In this document: positions 33,640 to 44,279 of the stretch, piece after piece
How positions within the stretch are numbered: the stretch's first letter is position 1
Layout: every line of letters starts with the position of its first letter
Source: Allodiplogaster sudhausi
Lineage: Eukaryota > Nematoda > Chromadorea > Rhabditida > Diplogasteridae
Assembly (NCBI GenBank): GCA_945643635.1
Contig: CALZFC010000131.1
Span: forward strand, 708,960 to 772,959
Reading direction: 5' to 3'
Length of the DNA: 64,000 bases
Notes under the pieces: generated by a model
What the model was told of the DNA's origin: nothing
The model's database searches: none
What the model saw: only the letters and a program-made list of their open reading frames with translations
Made by a program: the position numbers and the translations under genes

Positions 33640-34215
33640 GGCTGCGAGTCGTTCTTGCCGCAAAAAAAAATATGTAGGTCAAATTTTGGGGGGAGGCGTT
33701 GTTGCCGAATTGGAGGAGGGGGGTAGTCGTTCTTGCCGAATTGCAAAAGAGGGGGAGTCGTTCTTGCCGAATTGGAAAACCGAGCGACAGGAAGGCTTGT
33801 GAGTGCAGGGGGAGGATCAGGAAGGAATTAGAATGGTTTCGGGCTTGGAGAGGTATTTCAGCATGGATAGCCATAGGTAGATGAGCACGGCCTGGTCGTC
33901 CTAAGATATAAGTTGGGCCCTGGCTTCAGAAAGTGAGGCCGCAGTTTGCTCGGCCTCGGGATTTTGGGCCTGACCAGGAATGGTCAAAAGCCCTACACTC
34001 GAAAAAATATGATTTAGGGCCTTGAAATTTTATGTTTCGGAATGGAAAACTTAGCTGCTGCCATGCGTATATATATTTGAATCTGATTTCATGGTTCAAG
34101 GTCTTCTTTTGAAGAAGGGTCCGAGAGGTCCCCCCTTTTCCAATTCGGCAAGAACGACTCCCCCCCCCCTTTTCCAATTCGGCAAGAACGACTCCTGCGG
34201 TCGATCGGCAAGGAC
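33640..34215. repeat. Foldback array of GTCGTTCTTGCCGAATTGG units
   Basis: Four direct units (AGTCGTTCTTGCCGAATTG variants) lie at 33648-33776 and two to three inverted units (CCAATTCGGCAAGAACGACT) at 34138-34210, bracketing about 350 bp with GGGCC motifs. It looks like a small inverted-repeat element whose ends are short tandem arrays separated by G or C runs. Confidence 0.7.
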
Positions 34216-34889
34216 GACGAAATCACTGGGAATTCCTTAATATGACAACGAAAAAATAATATATTTAAAGATCACTACGAAAAATTGCACGATTATCTCG
34301 GTGCGCATATAATGTTAAGAAAAATTTTATATAGTCTCCGACTATTGTGAAGATCATGACAGATGTATTTGCTCCTTATATTAAAAATCAACTCTAAGGA
34401 AGTTTTCAGTTATTCAACTATCTGTGGCCCATATGCTTCTGGACTTCTTTGCGGCGTTACGTGCGCAAATAAAGAATGCAGCCACAATAGGCAAGTTGGG
34501 ATATACACTCAACCTGGAATTTTCACTAAATAAATTGTCCATCTGGTTTTTTCTCCATTTTAGTCCCAACACACAAAGACCATTGCTTTAGTGAAATGGA
34601 GAAGCACTGGGATGCGCGTCTCCGTTCGACTTATTGGGAGGGATTCTTGAAGAGTTCATCGGTTACCTTTCACCCTTCCTTTCTTTTTTCATTCGCTCAG
34701 AGGATTTATACCACTATTATGAAAATAAGAATTTCGTATACGTAGGACGTCAGACCCGACGACTTCGTGTGCGGCAAGACTAGGCGAGTTTGCGGAAAGA
34801 ATGAAACATGTCTTCTCTCCTTCAAAGTGAAGAGACAGCAAAGTCGTTTCTTTCTTGGTAACAAATATAGTTGCTTCTTCTTTCATTTA
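34216..34889. other. Intergenic, weak exon candidates only
   Basis: A plus-strand piece after TTTTAG at 34565-34670 reads CFSEMEKHWDARLRSTYWEG. Another at 34747-34840 reads FVCGKTRRVCGKNETC. Neither matches a family I recognise and neither has a paralogue in the window. Confidence 0.25.
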
Positions 34890-37200
34890 CACTTGTGCTC
34901 TTGCGTCCTCTCTCTAGAAAGCTTATCGGCTTCATAGGACTCGCCAATTCATCTCTTCAGCAATCATTTATATGATAGCATAAGAAATTATTTTTAAATT
35001 TCAACCACAAAAATTCCTTTTTTGCAGTTCACTTTCCATCTAACCTTCTCCGGCTTATATTCTCCGGAAGAATTGATCAAGTTTCGACAGAAACCTTCAT
35101 AGCCATTCTCTTCATGCTCATCATTGGCGTCATTTCATTTTCTAAGTTTTTGCCACAACTCAATTTAAATTTATATGTATCCATGGCGTTTTCATTATTT
35201 CTTTTATGAATCACTTCCGTTTTAACTTTGGGACGCTTGGGCTTTGTCGGTCTTTCCAAACTGTTTCCACATCTTTATAAAAATATTCACTAAAGTACCT
35301 AAATTTTGAGATGAAAATAAAAACTACTGTAATGTTGACCAAAATCACTTTAGATCCCTGGGTTTTGTCTTTTCTTGCGACGCTTCTTCAGTTCAGCAAT
35401 GGCTGCTAGCGCATAACAAATAAAAGTAAGTCAATTGTTCTTTTTAACGCAATCTTACACGCGGATGCTATGTTTTCCTTTCTCTCTCATCGAACTTTCT
35501 CTGTCTTCGGCTTTCGTCGTTTGCTTGTTGCTGCTCTTCGTGCAATCTTCTGGTCCTTCAGACATCGTCATGACTACAGCGGACTCTAAGTTTGTACAAG
35601 CTTAACACTTTCGCGTGAGTACAAACAGAAAAAGGGAAGAAAAGTAAAGTATAACGTTTAGAAAACCAATTTGCAAACAGTTAGGTATGTACATAAAACA
35701 CATGTACAAAAAGGAACATATGAAATACGTTTAATATATGTATGCAATTTGCCATGGCTGCATATACATATGTACATATGTTTCTCGTCAGCATGAAAAG
35801 GGCGCTATAGAATATCTTGATTGAGACCATGTTGGTACATGTGCACCAATAGAGTCGTAAACAACACTGGTTGTTGGGCGAGCCTCTGTGAGAGCTTTGT
35901 TTCAGATTATAGTGAGCGACGGAAGAAGCAAGTGACTATAGAAGATTGCATAAATGCCACGTTAAGGTTTGTCGCGGATGTGGACCGGTGAATGCAGGAA
36001 TTATAACATCTATACTATTCCTTCGGAGTCAATTGAATCAGTCTCCGTTATTAAAGAAGCTGTCCATGGAGCTTAAAATCTATCGTACTTTAGTGTCTGT
36101 CATGTATATCCTTTTCTTGAGGATTACGGTAGTGTTTAAGGCCTGGACAGCGTCTTTATCGTGCAAGACAAGCAGCGGAATCACTGAGAAGTTAAGTCAA
36201 ATATTTTTTTCTACCATCGCGAAATATTCACTGCTTCTTTTTGCAAACCTTAAAGGAGGTCCAAGGCGAATAAATAGTGTATTGTTTTTTTCGCATTATT
36301 TGGTCAGGTTGAGCAAGAAACTTTGATTACAAGTGCCCCGAAGTCACAAAAACCCCTCTGCTCTGAGGAAATTAGCAGTATTCTATACTTTGAATTAGCG
36401 AATATTTTATTTTCCCGCCATTTTCAAAAAAAATTGGCAGAGCTACGCGTGGCCGACGGGGCTATTCGAATCCTACACTTAAAATTTATATATATGGGGC
36501 GCACAACCAACATTGGCCGGGTTTTGCTTAACACGTCGACTTGTTTGGCAGTTGACCAAAGCACAAATTTCTGTGGAGAGAGGCAAGGGGCAGCAGCACC
36601 ATTCTGTGGATTCTTCACACCGTACTTTTTACCAATCTGTCAGGGACTTTGTGGTAGGAGTTTTTCCCTTATGACCTCCTTTAAGCACTTTATGTTACTG
36701 TTAGATTTCTAGAGTCTAATAGATACTTCTAGCAGTTATTTATTTGTGATTGCAAAGGCATTTTTACCTGTCATAAGGAAACTAGAATATCTTCTATCAC
36801 TTCCGTATGGAGATATAGGGTTAGTAGCAAGAATGGAAATAGTGCTGGAACATTGTTACAGTAATTTATGCTCCACCCATTTGAATCGTTCATCAATAGA
36901 AGTATCACCCACGAGCTAGTGGATACGGCTCGAGCGGCACCGAGCTGCTCGAGATAGTAAATTTAAAATCGAAGAAAAATATTCATCGGATTAAGCAAGC
37001 AAATTTGTTTGCTTCAGCACACGCCATCATGTTTTATTTTTTTCATTCTTTTTATTTTATTTTATTTTTTAATTTTTTTTATTCAGAGGCCTGTAGAAAA
37101 AATTTTTATGCGCCAAGGACGGCACTAAACTTTTTTATTTTAACCAGCCCCCTAACACAAATCCTCTGTTTACCTTTGTTTTTTCAAACTCTAATATTCC
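34890..37200 (+). repeat. Large dispersed repeat, copy 3
   Basis: Collinear with copy 1 (1890-3890), differing mainly by carrying a complete TTAA-type MITE at 36254-36680. Contains the two open segments seen in all copies (35465-35605 with signal-peptide-like start; 35946-36190). Ends at the (GA)n tract 37205-37465, also shared. Confidence 0.8.
36254..36680 (+). mobile_element. Complete piggyBac-type MITE, TTAA duplication
   Basis: 427 bp bounded by AGGAGGTC and GACCTCCT and by TTAA at 36250-36253 and 36681-36684. Copy 1 of the host repeat gives the empty site aaacc-TTAA-gcac (3384-3396), proving duplication of TTAA on insertion. Encodes no transposase. Confidence 0.88.
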
Positions 37201-37473
37201 ATAAATATAGCAATCTCCTAAGAGGGAGAGTGAGAGTGAGAAGGAGAGAGATAAAACGAGACTGAGAGAGATTCATAGATATATTGAACGAGAGAGAGAG
37301 AGAGAGAACGACAGAGAAAGAGAGGAGGGATAGATTGAAAGAGTGAGAGAGATTGAGAGAGAGGGAGAGAAAGTATACCTAAACGAGAGAGAGAGAAAGA
37401 GAGGGAGAGAATGAGTGGACAGTCAAGTGAGGGAGGGAGACGGAGAGAATGAGAGAGACAGTGAAGAGAGAGG

Positions 37474-38120
37474 CCGATCGCAGAGATTGCCAACTCTTTG
37501 CAATGAAAAGCGTTGCGGTCCACACTTCGCAAAAATGATAAGCGTTGGGAGGTCTACGCTTTGCCCAAATAAACCAGACAAGCCCCTAGTATCGTCATCC
37601 TCCACGTTTCTTTCGTGAGGCTGCGGACAATTTGATAGGAAAGGTACATTCCATCGTTTCCAAGCAGTGTATGGTGTATTGCGACAGAGTTTGACTTGGA
37701 ATCCCAGGGTCCGGTGTTCGATGCTCTACCGGGGTGAATTTATTTTCTCGCTACAGAAAATATTACTTTCCATTTTTCTTATTATTTATACCCAAATATG
37801 ATAAGAGACTCAAGCAAAACAAAGAAAGAATCTCAAACAAAATAAGAAACGCTCAGAAAATTTCACTCTAATTTTTTGTTTGTAGTTAGGCTGCTGGATT
37901 CAGCCAGCTCGTTTCTCAGCCGAACACATCGTAAAAAAAATTCCGCTAAACAGCGTTGCTTTGTCCAATTATCAGATCCTTGTCATTTCTACATATTTTG
38001 GAAGACGGGTTTTCGAGGGTTATGAGCAATGATTTAAAAAAAACCTTCCGAGGAAATCGCAAGGCATGTCCTCAACACTTCGCAATTCCAGTCTGAATTA
38101 TTTAAATTTATTTAATTATT
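37474..38120 (-). mobile_element. Half of a foldback element (4166-5667 family)
   Basis: Follows the right arm of the 4166-5667 element: the CTGCGGACAATTTGATAGG block, the tRNA-like segment at about 37650-37730, and the AATTATTTAAATTTATTTAAT end. It has only one arm, plus the short inner part that in the complete copy flanks the central tract. Confidence 0.65.
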
Positions 38121-38290
38121 CGTATTTTATGCGCTCTCGCGTGCTCGCTCATCGGTGGCCAATGACCGTAATAAGGGTTCAATTGCAAAAAAAGCGCCAA
38201 AGCCACTCACGCACAAGATAGACACAGTCGTAGTGAAGAGTCATTGCCAGAATGAATTCCTGTCGAAGCCTTGGTATGTATTACAAACTA

Positions 38291-38668
38291 CCGTATTTTC
38301 TCTATTAGTGCCCCTCCCTCTATTAGAACCCCCACCCCCCCCCCCCCCTCCAATAGTGCCCCCCCCTAATTGTCCAATAGAGACGTATGTACCTTGAATC
38401 TATAATTGAGGTATGGGATGCTCTTCCCAATGAACAGATTGCAAATTCATTCAAAATATACGGTAAAACTGATATTCCAGTGATGATTCCATTGAAGTAG
38501 AGCTATAATTCTTCGTTTTTGATAATAAAATGTTGTTATCAATCTTTTTGTCAATCACATTGAAAAATAGTACCCCTCCCTCTAATAGAACCCCCCGTCT
38601 AATAGTGCCCCCTCTCGCAAAGGGATTGAAAAATAGTGCCCCCGTGGGCACTAATAGAGAAAATTCGG
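38291..38668. mobile_element. TA-flanked MITE, ACCGTATTTTCTC family
   Basis: Inverted ends CCGTATTTTCTCTATTAG and its complement (ending at 38668) with TA at 38289-38290 and 38669-38670. Sub-terminal parts are runs of CCC/GGG and repeated GTGCCCC..AATAG words. The second copy is at 60262-60679. The interior has no coding sequence. Confidence 0.85.
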
Positions 38669-39491
38669 TAATCATACATCATCGAGTACTTCAAGAAAGA
38701 TTGTTATTCCACTAACGGTCATGGCGAACTTCTGAATCTTAATGATGCCATTGCATTTTTTTTAATAGGGTATATCTTGGTCTGGACATCATTAGTACTC
38801 ATATTTACATACATGTGTATATACATTTTTAACGTTTCTTCTTCTATGGTTAGTTCGTGTGTACTTTTTATTCAACCTCTAATCTAGTCCTTGAAGGTTC
38901 ACCCCCACGTCGCTGGTGCATAGAAATGAACCAGACTGACAATGACACCGTTCTGTCGTCGTCGATGGAGACACACAGCGATGACGTCATTGCTGCAATT
39001 CTAATTTGGCTGGTTAGGTGATCTTGTTCTTTTCTGCTTCTTTTCTATGGTTCTCACAATTTTTCATGAATTAAATTTACAATATGCCAAAAAAGAACAA
39101 ATTTATCGACCCGCCCTAACAATAACGCAATAATGAAACAAAAATGATATTCTTAAAAGTTTCAGTAAGCACTAATTCTCACAATCAGTATTCTGTTCAC
39201 AAAATGATGACTCATCTCTTCAGGTGTCGATTCCTGGCTTCCTGCTCAACGCGTGCGCCGCTCTCGTGCTGCTGCGTCACTCGCACTTCTCCACGAACTC
39301 CTTCGGCCTCTTCGCGGGAGGGAAGTCGATCGCCGATGCCTGGGTTCTTCTCTGCTTCGCCGCATGGGCCGCGCCACTTACGATTATGTCAGTGTTTAGT
39401 TCTTGTTTTCTGATTGCTAGTTTCAAATCCTGCAGGAATTTATTTATCAATTGTAAAACCAGTAAATAGTTATTCAAAAAACTCCAAAACT

Positions 39492-39566
39492 TGCGTCGGC
39501 CGGGAATTGAACCAGGGCCGCCCGCGTGGCAGGCTAGCATTCTACCTACAACTGAACCACCGACGC
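39492..39566 (-). tRNA. tRNA-Gly(GCC)-like sequence, probably pseudogene
   Basis: The minus strand folds as a glycine tRNA: acceptor arm GCGTCGG/CCGACGC with discriminator A, anticodon loop CTGCCAC with GCC anticodon, and a T run downstream (39473-39490) suitable as a Pol III terminator. Defects: a D loop about 4 nt too long (AGTTGTAGGTA), an A-G mismatch in the anticodon stem, a T-C mismatch in the T stem, and B box GGTTCAATTCC with A for the usual G. It lies in intron 2 of Srx gene E, antisense to it. It could be a decayed gene or a tRNA-derived SINE head. Confidence 0.6.
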
Positions 39567-41614
39567 TTCGAAAGTTAAAGTGATCTGTGAAATGAAAGGC
39601 TGATATGAAAAACGGATGAGTTGATACGAAAAACCGGTGTTGCGGTTCCCTACGCTGACTGCGGCGCGCTGCGCACATAGTGACTATATGGACAGAGAGG
39701 CTACAAAGAGTGTTCACATGCAATATGAATGCGATGAACAGCAAAACATTTGTCATCCGCAGCATTCGAAAATTCGCCCTCCGAAGAGGACTGCGACCTG
39801 AACGCAGCGCCTTACAATTAGACCGCTCGGCCAGAATGACTCAGGCCGTTTGTGATAGCGAATGGCAAAGTTCCGGAATTGATAAGCGTATTGAGCAAAG
39901 ACTTCTTCATTAAATTGTTCTATAAACGCTCTAATATTCGTAGTTTTCAGTTCAAGTCGCGCAGAAATTGGAGCTCTCGATGAGAAGATTGGTCAAGCGT
40001 CGCTCATTGGAAGTGTTCGTTCCTTCTAACTTTTTAGAAAATATTGTTAGAAGAAACAAATTTACACAAATACATATAAACTTTTTACTCAGAAAGTAAT
40101 TTTATCAATTTAAGGACAATGTACACATTTTACAGACATACTCGTGTCTCTCCATGCTGTGCATCGCGCTTAATCGACTCTGTGCGATTCTGTTCTCGAA
40201 CAGGTGATAGATATTACGGGCATTTACAAAAGTTCATGAAAATTAAGTAGTCCGCCATGACCATTCGTGAAGTAATGTTCTTTCTTCAGGTACTCGATTA
40301 TATGCTCAGTTTCTAATACGAAGGTTGCGATGGGATTCATTCTGGCAGTGACTCTTCTCTATGACTGTGTCTACTTTGTGCATACGTGATTTATTCCTTT
40401 TTTCCGCATTATGAACTATGAGGTGGCATTATCACTTTGCGGCCAGCGATGAATATTCTTTTATTTTTCAATATTTCATCCAATTATTGCTTCGTCGCTC
40501 GCAAAGGCCCAAGAAATTTTTCCAGTAAAATAAGAAAATATGATATGTGTAAGCTACATACATAATTTCGTAAGCAGGCGATCTTTTTGGACGAGACTCT
40601 GTTTTAAATAAAAGATATCATTAAAAGAACAGTGAATTGAAGTAGAATCTTGAGTGTTCGTATGCAAGCCTTTGTTCATATAAAATGTCTATTCCAATCT
40701 GAAAAAAACCAAGCTACTTGTGAGAACAAAGAATGTCTGAATCATTTAATCATTGTTAAAATGATCTTTCAAGTTCATGAAGTCATGGGAAAGATCTTGC
40801 GATGTGTCATTTAGACCGTTTCCAGGAACAAGATCTGGAAGAACAAGAAAAAAAAGACTAAATTACTGCTACATTATCCCGCTGACTTTTCAGCATCGTG
40901 CACTTTCTACTACAGCGCCGAGCATATTTACTGGATGTTTGGCGATAACGAATGTAGCCAGGTAGGAATAGAATCCCAGATCATTCTTGGCCAATGTGAC
41001 AACTTACTCATTCCCCAGTTCTTTGCTGAGGGAAGATTGGAAAAATTAAGAAAAAATTAAGAAAAAAATTAAGAAAAAAAGTTTTAACAACTTTTTTTCT
41101 TAATTGAAAGCAACAAATATCAAACGAGCAAGAAGCATGAGAAATACGTTTAGCAGAAGACGAAGAAAAAGAATGATATTCGATAATTTTTAGTTTATTT
41201 TGTCGCTAATCATAATTATGCGATCAAAATCGATTAAAATCCGATTTAGGACAATGAGGCACATAATCGTGATTTAAATAATAATCCATAATAAACCTCG
41301 CTTCAGGCGCTCGCGTTCTACATCGACTTTATCACGACCGTCTCCATCTTCAGCAGCATTGTCGTCATTGACTCCATCTCTCTCCTCTTCATTCATAGTC
41401 TCAATAATGTAAGGTGTCCTCTAACGACTCAGTAAATGGAAAAAGGCTTATTAAAAGGATTGTTCGACAAAAAAGTATTATTAAAAAGATTGTGCACCAA
41501 AAAAGGCTTATTAAAAGGATTGTGCAACAAGAAAGGCTGATTGATGGGATTGTTCAGAAACAAAGACACATTAAGACAGGATGTCCATAAGACTCGAGCA
41601 GGGCCCAATTATGA

Positions 41615-43239
41615 CCTGCCCTAGGAATTTTTTTTTTCGAATTTGTTCATGAAAATTGGTTACAGTATGCAACTCGACGTGGCCAACAAAATAGGCTATA
41701 TTTCAAACTTGAAAAAAATTTTCCGCGCGGGACCCGGTGCAGTAACGTTAACACTTTCACTTGTCATAACTCGCTTAAAACTTATAGCTAGACAACCGTC
41801 GAGGTATCATTGGATAGCTTTTTCAAGTGGCTTTAATGTTCGTGTTGATGATGTTTTCATAAAATTTCATTTTGAACCTAAAATACGGCCCTAAGTATTT
41901 TCGAAGGCGGTTTTTGGCCAACTTAAGCATTTTATGCTCATTTCTGCAGAACGGCTAGTACATACGCTTAAAGTGCGTGAAATTTGCTACAACATATGTC
42001 TCTTTCAAAAGAAATAAACGTCTCGCTCTTAGGTTCCCAAACGCTTGAACATGATCCAGTGTAAACTGTAACACCGTGCAAGCGCATTCTTCGATCCATA
42101 ACTGCTCTCAGTGTCAATATTACAAAATCGTAAGTATATCATCTAAGAGCTCTCACGGAGATCTTCAAATGCAACATACATTATTTTATTGAAAAGTTTC
42201 AATTTATATGGGAAATTTCGTTATGTACAATTAGAAGGCTTAAAAAACTACTGTAAAAACATTTTCGCCTGTCGAAAAATACATCGTAAGAAAGAGGCTG
42301 AAATTTTGTACAAGATGAACCCCTTTCAATGGAATTCCATGCATACGATCTTTTGTTATAAATCATAATAGTAGTGCCAGTAGCGTCGCTGTCATTTCGC
42401 ACAAGAATTGACATTTTAGTTTATTCGAATTAGAATATTCCAATCCTTTTTTCTACAGTTTTTTCCAAAAGGCCTTGTTGTCCTACTCTTATGGCTTATA
42501 ACAAAAGATCATATGCATGGAATTTCATTGAAAGGGGTTCATCTTGTAAAAAATTTCATCCTCTTTCTTATGATGTATTTTTCGACAGGCGAAAATGTTT
42601 TTACAGTAGTTTTTTAAGCCTTCTAATTGTACATAACGAAATTTCCTATATAAATTGAAACTTTTCAATAAAATAATGTATGTAACATTTGAAGATCTCC
42701 GTGAGAGCTCTTAGATGATATACTTACAATTTTGTAATATTGACATTGAGTGCAGTTATGGATCGAAGAATGCGCTTGCACGGTGTTACAGTTTACACTG
42801 GATCATGTTCAAGCGTTTGGGAACCTAAGAGCGAGACGTTTATTTCTTTTGAAAGAGACATATGTTGTATCAAATTTCACGCACTTTAAGCGTATGTAGG
42901 AGCAGTTCTGAGAAATGAGCATAAAATGCTTAAGTTGGCCACAAAACGCCTTCGAAAATACTTAGGGCCGTGTTTTAGGCCCAAAATGAAATTTTATGAG
43001 AACATCATCAACACGAAAATTAAAGCCCCTCGAAAAAGCTATCCAATGATTCCTCGATGGTTGTCTAACTATAAGTTTTAAGCGAGTTATGACAGGTGAA
43101 AGTTTTAAGGTTACTGCACCGGGTCCCGCGAGGAAAATTTTTTTCAAGTTTGAAATATAGCCTATTGTGTTGGCCACGTCGAGTTGTATACTGTAACCAA
43201 TTTTCATGAACAAATTCGAAAAAAAATTCCTAGGGCAGG
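41615..43239. mobile_element. 1.6-kb palindromic foldback element nested in the TIR element
   Basis: Two arms of about 800 bp (41615-42425 and 42430-43239) are near-identical reverse complements with almost no spacer, so the strand folds on itself. Ends CCTGCCCTAGGAA. Both arms keep an open frame reading MKIGYS.QLDVAN.IGY with different substitutions (41643-41894 plus; 42962-43312 minus), and a third related piece is at 13470-13560. No family recognised. It separates two blocks of the host element's sub-terminal repeats, so it inserted there. Confidence 0.8.
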
Positions 43240-44279
43240 CCTTGATCGAAGGATACTGACATGTTCTCTTAACAGGATTTCGTGGGGCGAAAGTCTTATT
43301 GACAGGAAGCAAGGCTTATTAAAAAGATTTTGCAAGTCTAATTAAAAAGATTTCGAAATTTGGAAAGCTGGATGTGTGGATTAATCTTCATTTTATGTAT
43401 ATTCGTTTTTTCCATTTACTTGTCTTTTTTTGGCGCCAATAGACATACTATAATGTAGCAGCTACTTTTATCAGGAAGTACGCTGTGTCGCCGATCTTAC
43501 TTGTAGTTAGATGCTGTTGCTGCAAACAACTGGGCCAAGAAAATCTCTCACGCTTGGCAGTTCTCGTACCCTTTGAGGTTTTCCTGCTTTTGTCGTTTTT
43601 ATTAGGGAATATTTTTTTTACTATTACATGATTAGTCGAACATTGCCGTTTTTGGTCGGATTCAAGAGGATGGTGCTGACCCTGCCGTTCTCGTAGTTGC
43701 CATGACGCAACTAGAACCTTCTCGTCGTTTTTTTCGCTAGTGATGATTATTTTAACAATTGCCAATGTTATTCCTTTTAGAATGAAGTAAGGTCGTCAAC
43801 TGAATCTAGTGAATGCAGTACGCGAAGTGCGACTCTGATTGGTGTCGCACGTGGAAGACTGCTTCCGAGTGAAAGGTTTTGTAAAAATCAAATCTTCATA
43901 TATAACTTTTTCCTTTAGTTTAATTGCCTATATATATATATTATGTTCCCTTCGAGAGTTATCCAGACTTCGTTAAATGTTTAAAGACCAATACTAAAAA
44001 AAGATCTGTGTATTGAAGGAATCGAATATTGAGGCCACTTGTTGTTGTTGTTGTAGAACTTCCCAACGGCCTACGAGAATATCAATGTATTGCCACAAAA
44101 GTGGCGAAAGTTCACTGTGGTTAAATTAGTATAGCTTTTGCAAGGGACTTTTCATTTAAGTTAAGCTTTAAAGTGACTTCTTTATTCTCATGTTGATCTT
44201 AAGGTGTTCGGCCCCAAAATATATTTATCGGTTTGAGCGTTTATCTGTTCCAGAGAATACTCAACACAACGTATTCTTA

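Noticed and set aside
31391..37465. CRISPR-like arrays
   Set aside because: The tandem repeats here are microsatellites or minisatellites without unique spacers, and the genes have introns and are eukaryotic.
39277..39765. 162-codon minus-strand frame containing CHAGGPGSIPGR
   Set aside because: That peptide is a translation of the tRNA-Gly-like sequence and its flanks, antisense to Srx exon 2; not a protein gene.
41643..43312. Protein-coding gene in the palindrome (MKIGYS-type frame)
   Set aside because: The frame appears in both arms because the arms are inverted copies. It has no start context, splice sites or recognised domain, so it was kept only as a property of the element.
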